64,000 nucleotides of DNA from Natranaeroarchaeum sp042663585 (GTDB taxonomy: Archaea > Halobacteriota > Halobacteria > Halobacteriales > Natronoarchaeaceae): the NCBI RefSeq assembly GCF_042663585.1, contig NZ_JBHTAN010000006.1:248001-312000 (forward strand), given 5' to 3'. Below, one piece after another: positions 9,269 through 17,730 of this stretch. Within the stretch, counting starts at the first letter, position 1, and each line of letters begins with the position of its first letter. A program made the position numbers and the translations under genes. The notes beneath the pieces are model-generated. The model had not been told where the DNA came from. It ran no database searches and saw nothing but the letters and a program-made list of their open reading frames with translations.

Positions 9269-9320
9269 GGATTGCCGCGAACCGGCAGTGGAGTCGGGTC
9301 CCGGTCCGCGCTCTATCCGG

Positions 9321-11438
9321 CTACACCGGATCGAGCGTCCAGTGCTGGTTGCCCTTGCCGAGGTAGCCCCACTGGTGGACGTTCGCGCCGTCGTCGGTCG
9401 ACGCTTCTTCGACGTCGAGGGTCTTGCCGCTGCCGACGTTTTCGACCACGTAAGAGCCGTCTCCGACATCGCCGAGCGTCCAGCGCTGACTCGCGGTATC
9501 CGCCCACGCCTCTTGCTGGACGTTCGCACCGTCGCCAGTCCCGTCGGCCGCGAGTACGTTGCCGCTGTGCTGTGCGATCAGGCGGTACTCGTCGCCGCCG
9601 AGCGCTTCGACGGTCCAGTGCTGGTTGTCCTTGCCGAGGTAGCCCCACTGGTGGACGTTTGCTCCGTCGGCCGTTGACGCTCCTTCGACGTCGAGGGCCT
9701 TGCCGCTGTGGCTCGCGCGGAGCGAATACGTCCCTTCGAGCTCGGTGCTACTGCTGCCATCGAAACCGTCCTCCCAGCCCTGATGCGCCGGAGCGAGGTC
9801 GGCCTCGGTGTGATTATCGCCCGCCTCCCAGACGTCGCCCGAACCACCTTCGGGGCCGCGCCGGGTTTTCCAGCCGAACGTGCCGGGATCGTCGATCGAC
9901 ACCTCCCAGACGCCGCTGCCGACGGACGTCCCTTCGACCCCGGTCCCCCAGCCAGTCAGTTGGTCGGACCCACCGGTGAAGTAGACTGACTCGCCGTCGG
10001 CCGTCGGCGCTTCGACCTGCAGCGTGATCTGGTCGGTGGCCGGTGCTTCGGCCGCATCCTGTGGGGCGTAGACGGTCCACTGGCCAGCCGGAGCGGTGAT
10101 CTCCGCCCAGCCGTCACTGTTCGCTTCGGTGTCGCTAGCGGCACCCGTGTACTCCTGCAGCGCTTCGCTGGTCCACGGGACGTCGACCCACTCGCTCCGC
10201 TCGCTGAAGCCCCTGTTGAGCGCGACGACGGCGTTGTCCTTGCGCTCGAAGACGATGAACTCCTGATCGACGTAGCGGGTGATCGCGGTCCCGCCGAGCA
10301 GGTTGTTGCGGATCCACAGCAGGTTCCGTAGTTCGGGGTCGTCGAAGTCGATGAGATAGCTGTACAGTCGCGGATACCCCTCGTAGGTGAGGATGAACGC
10401 CCGTGCGAGGCGTTCGAGTTCGGGCGGTGCGCTGTCGTGGTTGGCGATCAGGGTGAGGGACTGGAACGGGTTCTGCGCGGCGTAGCCGGCATCGGCGCCG
10501 TCGAGCGCACGGAAATCGCCGTCGGTGGAGAACGCCTCGTACTTCATCGTGTAAAAGAGCGGGTAGTCGGTGACGTCCATCCCGGTCTGGGCGTACTCGT
10601 CGACGTAGCCGATGGGGTCGTGGAGCACTTCGCCGACGGTGTAGAACCCCAGTTCGTCGGCCCAGGGGTTGAGCAGCTCGGCAAAGACCCAGTTGTGGAC
10701 GTGTTTGGCGGCATCCCAGCGCACGCCGTCGGCACCGCAGTCGGCGAGCAGTTGGAGATAGTTGTAGGCGAGGTCCTGGACGGTCTGGGTCGTCCAGTCG
10801 AGTGACGGAAGCCCCACGAGGTCGTTGGTCTCGATTTCGTCGGGTGCACACTCCCAGCCGTTGGGGTCGTAACAGCGGTCGTCGTTCGGATCGTAGGAGT
10901 ACATCCAGCCCTCGATGCCACCCTCCTGGTAGAAATGCTGGGAGTCGAGGTTCGGGAAGTCGTCCAGTTCCGGCCCGTAGCCGTTGTGATTGAGGACGAC
11001 GTCGACGATCACGTCGACGCCCTGAGCGTGGGCCTCGTCGATCATCGAGCGGAACTCGGCCTCGGTGCCGAACTCGCTGTCGAGCGAGGTCCGGTCGTAC
11101 GGCTGATAGCCGAGCGGCGGGTGATAGGGGTACTCGTCGCCGTACTCCGGATGACTGCCCCCCTGATCGTCCTTGGTCAGGATACTTTCCTGCGGGGCGG
11201 GGACGTGAATCGCGCCGAACCCGGCGTCGGCGACGTTGGCCATGCTGGCTTCGACCTCCGTCCAGTCGGTGTGGAAGTACTGCAGCATCGTCGTCTCGCC
11301 GGCGGCGTGGGAGTCAGCGAGAGCGGTGCTGCTCGCGGCGCTGGCGGCGGCCGAACCGATCGTTGCGGCTCCGACGCCTTTCACGACGTCACGCCGAGTG
11401 AGTTCGCTGTCACGCCACTTGTTGTCATAGTCTGACAT
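9321..11438 (-). CDS. amyA: Tat-exported alpha-amylase (GH13) with starch-binding and ricin-type lectin domains
   Basis: The start at 11438 is chosen because a TATA box overlaps the upstream alternative ATG at 11462, which leaves a leaderless start here. The Tat motif LTRRDVVKG precedes a GH13 barrel with all four signatures: DVVLNH, GVRWDAAKH (nucleophile Asp about 242), GEVLHD (acid/base Glu about 270) and ANHDS (Asp about 335). A CBM20-like starch-binding segment follows (VYFTGGSDQLTGWG). The end is a ricin-type beta-trefoil with repeated GANVHQWGYLGK and NQHWT motifs, residues about 565-705. It should hydrolyse starch or glycogen outside the cell. CBM20 versus CBM25/26 is uncertain. Confidence 0.92.
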   Translation of the reverse strand: MSDYDNKWRDSELTRRDVVKGVGAATIGSAAASAASSTALADSHAAGETTMLQYFHTDWTEVEASMANVADAGFGAIHVPAPQESILTKDDQGGSHPEYGDEYPYHPPLGYQPYDRTSLDSEFGTEAEFRSMIDEAHAQGVDVIVDVVLNHNGYGPELDDFPNLDSQHFYQEGGIEGWMYSYDPNDDRCYDPNGWECAPDEIETNDLVGLPSLDWTTQTVQDLAYNYLQLLADCGADGVRWDAAKHVHNWVFAELLNPWADELGFYTVGEVLHDPIGYVDEYAQTGMDVTDYPLFYTMKYEAFSTDGDFRALDGADAGYAAQNPFQSLTLIANHDSAPPELERLARAFILTYEGYPRLYSYLIDFDDPELRNLLWIRNNLLGGTAITRYVDQEFIVFERKDNAVVALNRGFSERSEWVDVPWTSEALQEYTGAASDTEANSDGWAEITAPAGQWTVYAPQDAAEAPATDQITLQVEAPTADGESVYFTGGSDQLTGWGTGVEGTSVGSGVWEVSIDDPGTFGWKTRRGPEGGSGDVWEAGDNHTEADLAPAHQGWEDGFDGSSSTELEGTYSLRASHSGKALDVEGASTADGANVHQWGYLGKDNQHWTVEALGGDEYRLIAQHSGNVLAADGTGDGANVQQEAWADTASQRWTLGDVGDGSYVVENVGSGKTLDVEEASTDDGANVHQWGYLGKGNQHWTLDPV

Positions 11439-11709
11439 CGTTTTTTCTGTAGGATCGACCATTATAAATATCGCTCATAGGTGTTAATAAAAAATAATGT
11501 AATGTATTGAATGTTTAGAAGTATGATGTATTCTTTCAGCCGAAAATAAGTAGTTCAAACGCCGGCAAAACAACTATAGTTGGTTTTAGCGGCTCCTCTT
11601 CGGAATATGTTACTGTATCTATTGATCCGATATCGGAACTTGATCAATAGAAAATAACTCTAAATTAAGCCGGTTTGCTCTGTATCTCCGGCTGGCCCGC
11701 ACGGCCCGA
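11439..11709. other. AT-rich intergenic region upstream of the amylase gene
   Basis: This stretch is much more AT-rich than its surroundings and holds the amylase TATA box at its left end. No open frame with haloarchaeal codon use, tRNA or clear inverted repeat was seen. It probably carries the amylase regulatory region and the end of nothing else, since the thioredoxin-family gene to the right also reads leftward and stops at 11710. Confidence 0.5.
11461..11470 (-). promoter_or_regulatory. Amylase TATA box
   Basis: The minus strand reads TATTTATAAT. Its centre is about 27 nt upstream of the ATG at 11438, and it directly abuts the alternative ATG at 11462, which therefore cannot be on the transcript. 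Confidence 0.65.
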
Positions 11710-12270
11710 TCAGTCGCGCCACTTGATCGAACAGCCCTGCGAGCGACGCCATTCGAGGTCGACCGGTTCGTCGGCCAGAATTGACTCGATTGCCCCCTGC
11801 ACGTAGAACTCGGTGGGTTCCGCGTCGGGGTTCATCGCGTCGTCGAGTCGGCCCTGATAGACCAGTCGGAACTCCCCGTCCTCGTTCGCGAAGAGGAACG
11901 GGTCGGGCGTGCAGACGGCACCGTACTCCTGGGCTACTTCCTGTGACTCGTCGCGGAGGTAGGCGTCGTAGGCGACTGTCCCGTCCTCGACGTACTCTTT
12001 CATCTTCTCGAAGGAATCCTCGGGATACTCCTCGGCATCGTTGGGATTGATCCCGACCACTGCGGCGTCGTCGTACGATTCGGCGAGTTCGTTGAGATGG
12101 TCGAACTTCGCTTTCGCGTACGGGCAGTGGTTACAGGTGAAGACGATCAGGAGCGCCTCCCTGTCCGCAAACGAATCGAGCGTGTACGTCTCGCCGTCGA
12201 CGCCGGGGAGTTCGAAGTCGGGGGCCGAGTCGCCGTCCTCCAGTTCCGGATCGGACTCTTTCAGTACCAT
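11710..12270 (-). CDS. Thioredoxin-family redox protein
   Basis: The 186-residue protein has a peroxiredoxin/TlpA-like fold: GDSAPDFELPGVDGETYTL at the start, then FTCNHCPYAKAK with a CxxC redox pair, and a typical cis-proline region TPDPFLF. This matches the widespread thioredoxin-family proteins with an NHCPY active site. ATG 12270 is chosen because the fold begins there; the frame upstream is non-coding in composition. No signal peptide, so it acts in the cytoplasm. The substrate is unknown. Confidence 0.87.
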   Translation of the reverse strand: MVLKESDPELEDGDSAPDFELPGVDGETYTLDSFADREALLIVFTCNHCPYAKAKFDHLNELAESYDDAAVVGINPNDAEEYPEDSFEKMKEYVEDGTVAYDAYLRDESQEVAQEYGAVCTPDPFLFANEDGEFRLVYQGRLDDAMNPDAEPTEFYVQGAIESILADEPVDLEWRRSQGCSIKWRD

Positions 12271-12373
12271 ACCGATAGTTGGCACGGCATCGGTTTGTCG
12301 TTTGTGCCTACACGGGTGACCCGACCCGTCGGGAGTGAACTGCCTCCCGCGTGTTAGTAGTTCCCGTGCATAT

Positions 12374-13549
12374 ATGGCCGACCCGTCCTTCGAAGGGACC
12401 ATGGAACTACTCGACGACACCATCGTTCCCGAGCATGCCCGGGAAGTCAAACATGAAGCCCGCGAGTTTGCCGAGGAGTATATCGAACCCAACGCTGAGG
12501 AGTACTTCCGCAGGGGGGAGTACCCGCACGATATCCTCGAGGCCGGACAGGAGGCTGGACTGGTGGCCCAGGACCTCGGCGAAGACCTCGGCGGTCGGGA
12601 CCTCTCACTAACGGAAGTGCTGGCGATCGGAGAGGAGTTCTACAAGGCGGATGCCGGTATCGCGCTGACGCTCCAGCTAGCTAGCTTCGGCGCGGAGATA
12701 GTCGAGGAGTACGGCAACGACGCCCAGAAAGAGGAGTATCTCCGCCCCGTTGCCCAGGGTGACCAGATCACCGGCCTCGCGGTTTCCGAACCCGATACGG
12801 GAAGCGACCTCGCGGGGATGCAGACCACTGCCGAAAAGGACGGCGACGAGTACGTCATCAACGGCGAAAAGTACTGGATCGGCAACGGCGTCGAGGGCGA
12901 CTGGCTGACGCTGTACGCCAGGACCGACGACGACGAGGACAACCGCTACGGCAACCACTCGATGTTCATTATCCCCACCGAGGGCGAGGGGTACAACGCC
13001 GAGCACATCCCCGAGAAGATGGGCTTTCGTGCCTCCAAGCAGGCCCACATCGTCTTCGACGACTTCCGTATTCCCGAGGAGAACCTCGTCGGGACGGAGG
13101 GGGCGGGCTTCTGGATGCTCGCGGAGTTTTTCAACCACGGGCGAGTCGTCGTCGCGGGCCACGGTCTCGGCCTCGCCGCCGCGGCCATCGAGGAGACGTG
13201 GGACTTCATCCACGGCCGCGAGGAGTTCGGCCGTACGATCAACGAGTTCCAGGCGGTCCAGCACGGCGTCGCCGACATGCGCCTCGAGTTCGAGAGCGCT
13301 CGCGCACTCACCTGGCGCGCCGCCGAGAAGGTCGAACAGGGCGAGGACCCCGGCCTCTGGGCCGCGATGGCAAAGACGAAAGCCACGGAGACGGCGACCG
13401 ACTGCGCCGAGCAGGGGATGCAGTTCCACGGCGGCCGGTCGGTGCTCACGGATCGCCGGATTGCGCGTGTCTACCGCGACGTGCGCGTCCCGGTCATCTA
13501 CGAGGGCGCAAACGAGATCCAGCGGAACCTGATCTACCGGCAGTCCTGA
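12374..13549 (+). CDS. acd: Acyl-CoA dehydrogenase
   Basis: About 391 residues, the normal length of the FAD-dependent acyl-CoA dehydrogenase family, which makes the trans-2 double bond in fatty-acid or branched-chain acyl-CoA oxidation. Visible family features include AVSEPDTGSDLAGMQT (FAD/substrate loop), YWIGNG, QAHIVFDDFRIPEENLVG, and near the end QFHGGRSVLTD and YEGANEIQRN; the catalytic base is expected in the YEGANE segment (Glu). ATG 12401 (MELLDD) is a plausible alternative start because an AT-rich CATATAT box lies about 28 nt before it. No electron-transfer flavoprotein genes are adjacent. Confidence 0.92.
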   Translation: MADPSFEGTMELLDDTIVPEHAREVKHEAREFAEEYIEPNAEEYFRRGEYPHDILEAGQEAGLVAQDLGEDLGGRDLSLTEVLAIGEEFYKADAGIALTLQLASFGAEIVEEYGNDAQKEEYLRPVAQGDQITGLAVSEPDTGSDLAGMQTTAEKDGDEYVINGEKYWIGNGVEGDWLTLYARTDDDEDNRYGNHSMFIIPTEGEGYNAEHIPEKMGFRASKQAHIVFDDFRIPEENLVGTEGAGFWMLAEFFNHGRVVVAGHGLGLAAAAIEETWDFIHGREEFGRTINEFQAVQHGVADMRLEFESARALTWRAAEKVEQGEDPGLWAAMAKTKATETATDCAEQGMQFHGGRSVLTDRRIARVYRDVRVPVIYEGANEIQRNLIYRQS

Positions 13550-13594
13550 GCCGAGACTGAACGCCACTCCGACGTGCTCTTCTGTTACTTGTCT

Positions 13595-13617
13595 TTTCGA
13601 AGTGTATCACTTCGAAA
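13595..13617. terminator. Perfect 10-bp inverted repeat between convergent genes
   Basis: TTTCGAAGTG, a 3-nt spacer TAT, and CACTTCGAAA form a perfect hairpin. It sits between the stop codons of the acyl-CoA dehydrogenase and the glutaredoxin-like gene, which converge here, so a bidirectional terminator or RNA-end stabiliser is the simplest reading. A dimeric regulator site is possible but no promoter faces it. Confidence 0.5.
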
Positions 13618-13638
13618 GTTATAGTTAGGGTCCGCGGT

Positions 13639-13953
13639 TCAGAACAGTGCCGAGAGCACCCGACCGACGATGCCCGACGGGGGCGGGCTCTCGCCGTCGC
13701 CGTACTCCGCGTATAGATATTCGACGATGTCGTCGCTTTCGGGCATCCCCTCGATCCCCTTGGATCGGTCGACCAGCACCGGGACGCCGTACTGGCCGCT
13801 CGCCTCGTGGACGGCCTCCCGCTTGGACCGGGAGCCGGGGACGTCGTTGGTCTCGTACGCCAGATCGAGGTCATCCAGCGCCCGGCGCACCTTCGCACAG
13901 TACGGACAGCCCTGGAGGTTGTACAGTTCGAGTGTCGGCGTCGAATCGGCCAT
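13639..13953 (-). CDS. Glutaredoxin/GST N-terminal-domain protein
   Basis: The 104-residue protein has the glutaredoxin active site GCPYCAKVRRAL near residue 15-26, the VPVLVD cis-proline segment, and the GMPESDDIVEYL helix typical of glutathione S-transferase N-terminal domains. Haloarchaea use gamma-glutamylcysteine rather than glutathione, so the thiol partner is likely that compound (inference). A short C-terminal tail (PPPSGIVGRVLSALF) may contact membrane or a partner. It is a single-gene unit convergent with the acyl-CoA dehydrogenase. Confidence 0.88.
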   Translation of the reverse strand: MADSTPTLELYNLQGCPYCAKVRRALDDLDLAYETNDVPGSRSKREAVHEASGQYGVPVLVDRSKGIEGMPESDDIVEYLYAEYGDGESPPPSGIVGRVLSALF

Positions 13954-14062
13954 ACTGGCTGTCAGGACTCGGCGGTTCAGTGTGTTTCGGTCGCCGCTCG
14001 AACCGATCTGTGATTATCCAATAACTATATTAGGGTAAACTACAACATCTGATACGACTTAT

Positions 14063-14091
14063 CGTGATGTGTGTTTGCATGCAACATCACG
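14063..14091. promoter_or_regulatory. Nested inverted repeats upstream of the copper locus
   Basis: CGTGATGT and ACATCACG form 8-bp arms separated by 13 nt, and inside them TTGCATGCAA (14075-14084) is itself a 10-bp palindrome. The site lies about 100-130 nt before the first gene of the copper locus and about 30 nt after an AT-rich TATA-like stretch (14022-14035). An operator for the CopT-like regulator is plausible but unproven. Confidence 0.4.
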
Positions 14092-14190
14092 GGTCGGCCC
14101 GCGAACAAACGGACGCTACCACTATGAGATCACGACCTCACCGTTCGGACTTGGAGGTACCGGCGCGGAACAGTCGACCGACCAACCGGG

Positions 14191-14373
14191 GTGCGTAACG
14201 TGACCGAAACCCAGCAGTTCACCGACGGTCGAGGGCTCGGACTGTCCGTCCTCGGCATGACGTTGCTGATCATCGGCGGTGCGATGCTGTACCACTCGGT
14301 GCTGCCGACCGCCGGTGCGGCGTTGCTGACACTGGCGTTCCTGTGTATGCTCGCCGTCGTGGTGTTCGTGTAA
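14191..14373 (+). CDS. Small two-helix membrane protein
   Basis: Sixty codons starting at GTG 14191 (GTG 14200 is an alternative) encode a protein with two predicted transmembrane helices, roughly GLSVLGMTLLIIGGAMLYH and TAGAALLTLAFLCMLAVVVFV, joined by a very short turn. There is no recognisable catalytic residue; methionines and one histidine in the membrane segments are notable given its position. It ends 37 nt before the CopT-like regulator start and is likely co-transcribed with it. Function unknown. Confidence 0.62.
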   Translation: MRNVTETQQFTDGRGLGLSVLGMTLLIIGGAMLYHSVLPTAGAALLTLAFLCMLAVVVFV

Positions 14374-14410
14374 GGCACATCCTTTGTACCCCCAGTCCCT
14401 ACCCTCGCTC

Positions 14411-15004
14411 GTGCCACTGGACGATACTGATGCCGAGATCCTCCGTCTGCTGATCGAGGACGCCAGCCGTTCGTACCGCGAGATCGGCGAGGAGGTCGAT
14501 CTGACCGCGCCGAGCGTCTCCGACCGGGTCGAGCGCCTGCGAGAGCTCGGCGTCCTCGAACGCTTCACCGTCGCCGTCGACCAGTCGATGTTCGCCAACA
14601 GCGCGGCGCGACTGGTCGACGTCCAAGTCGGGCCGGGCGAGGCGACCGGCGTCGCCGCCGATCTAGACGCCGTCGACGGCGTCGAGCACGTCATCCGGAC
14701 CGAGAGCGGGCGGGTCGTCGCACAGACACATCTGGCCGAAGACGAACTCAGGCCCCTCCTGAGCGACCTGCTGGCCGATCGCGAGATCATCGAGTACAGC
14801 GTCGAAGGCGTCGTCGAGTCGGCGTGGAACCCCGAACTGCGTGGCGGCGAGTTCGCCGTCGACTGCGTCGAATGTGGAAAAACCGTCGAGGGAGAAGGGG
14901 TCACCATCGAACGTGACGGGCACCGATACGTGCTCTGCTGTCACTCCTGTGAGTCGCTGTTTCTGGAGCGCTATGACGAACTGAACGACGGACTCGGCGA
15001 CTGA
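14411..15004 (+). CDS. copT: Lrp/AsnC-type regulator with C-terminal TRASH metal-binding domain (CopT-like)
   Basis: GTG 14411 is the chosen start because the winged-helix domain begins directly after it (LDDTDAEILRLLIEDASRSY, then TAPSVSDRVERLRELGVL). A central Lrp-type region follows. The last 55 residues form a TRASH domain, DCVECGKTV followed by YVLCCHSCESLFLERY, with the cysteines expected to bind copper. The architecture and its place beside a copper ATPase match the Halobacterium regulator of the Cu-efflux ATPase. It likely senses copper and controls copA and perhaps the small membrane protein upstream. Confidence 0.88.
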   Translation: MPLDDTDAEILRLLIEDASRSYREIGEEVDLTAPSVSDRVERLRELGVLERFTVAVDQSMFANSAARLVDVQVGPGEATGVAADLDAVDGVEHVIRTESGRVVAQTHLAEDELRPLLSDLLADREIIEYSVEGVVESAWNPELRGGEFAVDCVECGKTVEGEGVTIERDGHRYVLCCHSCESLFLERYDELNDGLGD

Positions 15005-15093
15005 CTCGTGGTTCGTTAGGATCGGGTGCGCGCAAACTAGCGACTCGTTAGGGACAACCCGCTTGAATATGGAACCCGTAGTTAGTGATAGCT

Positions 15094-17730
15094 ATGAGTA
15101 CGGAAACTGCCCACGTCGAGGTTGCCGGGATGTCGTGTTCGACGTGTTCCTCGTCGGTCGAGGAGGCCGTCGGCGCCCTGGAGGGCGTCGAATCGGTCAG
15201 CGCGAACTTCGCAACCGACGATGGAACCGTTACGTACGACCCCGCGGTCGTTTCGCTGGGGGCGATCTACGAGGCGATCGAGGACGGCGGCTACGAGCCG
15301 GAGAAAGCCTCGACAACGGTCGGTATCGCCGGTATGTCCTGTTCGACCTGCGCGGAGTCCAACCGCCAGGCCATCGAGGATGTCCCCGGCGTGATCGAGG
15401 CGAACGTCAACTTCGCGACCGACGAGGCACAGGTCGTCTACAACCCCATCGACGTCTCGCTGGAGGACGTCTACGACGCAATCGAGGATGCGGGCTACGA
15501 TCCGGACCGCCCCAGCAGTGAGGAGGGGGCCGACCTCGGCGAGGAACGCGAGAGCGCCGTCGAGCGCGAACTGAACAAACAGCGCAGGCTGGTGATCGGC
15601 GGCGGTATCCTCGCGCTCCCCTTCCTCGGCGTGATGATCGAGATGTTCCTCCCGGGCGTCCTGCCGGAGGTACTCGTCGCGCCGGGGTGGGTCGAGTTCC
15701 TGCTCGCGACGCTTCTGATGGCGACGCTCGGCAAGGAGTTCATCGTCGGCGCGTACGAAGCCGCGGTGAACACCGGTCGCGCGAACATGGACACGCTGGT
15801 CGCAGTCGGTTCGTCGACGGGCTACGTCTACTCGACTGCCGTCGTGGCCGGACTGATCCCCGGCGGCCTCTACTTCGAGGCCGTCGCGGTGATCCTCTGG
15901 TTCATCACGCTCGGCAACTGGCTCGAAGCGCGGTCGAAAGCCCGGGCGAGCGACGCCCTCAAGACGTTACTGGAGATGGAGGCCGACGAGGCGACGCTGG
16001 TAGTGGATGATGAGGAGCGGACGGTCCCGGTCGAAGAGATCGAGGTCGGCGACGTGATGAAGGTCCGGCCCGGCGAGCAGATCCCTACTGATGGCGTGGT
16101 CGTCGACGGTCAGAGCGCGGTCGACGAGTCGATGGTTACCGGCGAGTCGGTCCCCGTCGAGAAGGGCGAGGGCGACGAAGTCGTCGGGTCGACGATCAAC
16201 GAGAACGGCGTCCTCCTGATCGAGGCGACCAAAGTCGGCAAGGACACAGCGATCCAGCAGATCGTCCAGCGCGTCAAGGAGGCCCAGGCCCGCCAGCCCG
16301 ACGTCCAGCGGCTGGTCGACACGGTCTCGGCCTACTTCGTCCCCGCAGTCATTATCAATGCCGTCTTCTGGGCGGTCGTCTGGGCGCTCGCACCCGATCT
16401 GCTGTACACCGCCTCCTCGTGGCTCGGCGGCGTCCTTCCGTACCTCGAACCGGTCGGGGGAGGCCCGGTCGCGGGCGGCGTCTCCACGCTGGAGTTCTCG
16501 ATGGTCGTCCTCGCGAGCGCGTTGCTGATCGCCTGTCCCTGTGCGCTGGGGCTGGCGACGCCCGCCGCGACGATGGTCGGGTCGACGATCAGCGCGACCA
16601 ACGGCGTCCTGTTCAAGGGTGCTGACATCCTCGAACAGGTCCGGGACATCGACGTCGTCGTCTTCGACAAGACGGGGACGCTCACCCACGGCGACATGGT
16701 GCTGACCGACGTGGTCCCCGTGGGTGACGGCGCGGCGACGGGCGGCGTTGCCGCCGATGGCGGTGAAGAGCTCCCTGACGGCGGCGCGGTCGTGACCGAG
16801 GAGCGGGAGTTCAGCGAGGACGACGTGCTCTCCGTCGCCGCAAGCGTCGAATCCGACTCCGAACACCCGCTGGCACAGGCTATCGTCGAGGGTGCGAAAG
16901 AGCGCGGTATCGATATCGAAGACGCGACCGAGTTCGAGAACGTCCCCGGCCACGGCGTCCGCGCCGAGACGGCCCGCGGCGAGGCGCTGGTCGGCAACCG
17001 CAAACTCATGCGGGACAACGGGATCGATCCCGACCCTGCCGTGGAGACGATGGAGCGCCTCGAACGCGATGGCAAGACCGCGATGCTGGTCGCCCTCGAC
17101 GGCCGACTGATCGGCGTGGTCGCCACCGCCGACACCGTCCGCGAGAGCGCAAAAGAGACCGTCGCCGCGCTACAGGAGCGCGGTATCGACCCGATCATGC
17201 TCACCGGCGACAACGACCGGACGGCCCACGCCGTCGCCGAGGAACTCGGGATCGACGCCGTCGACGTCTACTCGGAGGTGCTTCCCGACGAGAAAGCGGA
17301 CACAGTCGATCGGATTCAGGAGGGTGGCCGCCGCGCGATCATGGTCGGTGACGGCGTCAACGACGCGCCGGCGCTGACGACCGCCCACGTCGGTATCGCC
17401 ATCGGTAGCGGGACGGACGTCGCCATCGAGAGTGCGGATGTCACGCTGATGCGCGACGACCCTGCCGACGTGCTCAAGGCGATCCGGATCTCCGAGGCGA
17501 CGATCGCGAAGGTCTGGCAGAACCTTTTCTGGGCGTTCGCGTACAACGTTACGCTCGTCCCGATCGCCTCGCTGGGCCTGCTCAACCCCGCGCTCGCCGG
17601 GCTAGCGATGACCGGTTCCAGCCTCTCGGTGATGGGTAACAGCCTCGCCTTCCGCGGCTACGACCCCCACGAGGACTACCACCTCGCGGTAACGAAACCG
17701 TTCCGCGCCCTTGCAGGGGTAGTTCGATGA
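15094..17730 (+). CDS. copA: Copper-exporting P1B-type ATPase
   Basis: The 878-residue pump has two N-terminal heavy-metal-associated domains with GMSCSTC (Cys 15/18 and 83/86), the TGES actuator motif, the CPC metal site in the membrane (around residue 481-483), the phosphorylation motif DKTGTLTHG (Asp about 525), SEHPLAQ, and GDGVNDAPAL. CPC plus two HMA domains is the Cu(I) exporter pattern. The start at ATG 15094 leaves three codons off the longest frame. A Gly/Ala/Glu-rich insertion follows the DKTGT motif (about residues 545-570), longer than in most homologues. It overlaps the DUF411 gene by ATGA. Confidence 0.95.
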   Translation: MSTETAHVEVAGMSCSTCSSSVEEAVGALEGVESVSANFATDDGTVTYDPAVVSLGAIYEAIEDGGYEPEKASTTVGIAGMSCSTCAESNRQAIEDVPGVIEANVNFATDEAQVVYNPIDVSLEDVYDAIEDAGYDPDRPSSEEGADLGEERESAVERELNKQRRLVIGGGILALPFLGVMIEMFLPGVLPEVLVAPGWVEFLLATLLMATLGKEFIVGAYEAAVNTGRANMDTLVAVGSSTGYVYSTAVVAGLIPGGLYFEAVAVILWFITLGNWLEARSKARASDALKTLLEMEADEATLVVDDEERTVPVEEIEVGDVMKVRPGEQIPTDGVVVDGQSAVDESMVTGESVPVEKGEGDEVVGSTINENGVLLIEATKVGKDTAIQQIVQRVKEAQARQPDVQRLVDTVSAYFVPAVIINAVFWAVVWALAPDLLYTASSWLGGVLPYLEPVGGGPVAGGVSTLEFSMVVLASALLIACPCALGLATPAATMVGSTISATNGVLFKGADILEQVRDIDVVVFDKTGTLTHGDMVLTDVVPVGDGAATGGVAADGGEELPDGGAVVTEEREFSEDDVLSVAASVESDSEHPLAQAIVEGAKERGIDIEDATEFENVPGHGVRAETARGEALVGNRKLMRDNGIDPDPAVETMERLERDGKTAMLVALDGRLIGVVATADTVRESAKETVAALQERGIDPIMLTGDNDRTAHAVAEELGIDAVDVYSEVLPDEKADTVDRIQEGGRRAIMVGDGVNDAPALTTAHVGIAIGSGTDVAIESADVTLMRDDPADVLKAIRISEATIAKVWQNLFWAFAYNVTLVPIASLGLLNPALAGLAMTGSSLSVMGNSLAFRGYDPHEDYHLAVTKPFRALAGVVR

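Noticed and set aside
15967..16953. 328-codon minus-strand frame inside copA
   Set aside because: Antisense shadow of the P-type ATPase, with no domain of its own.
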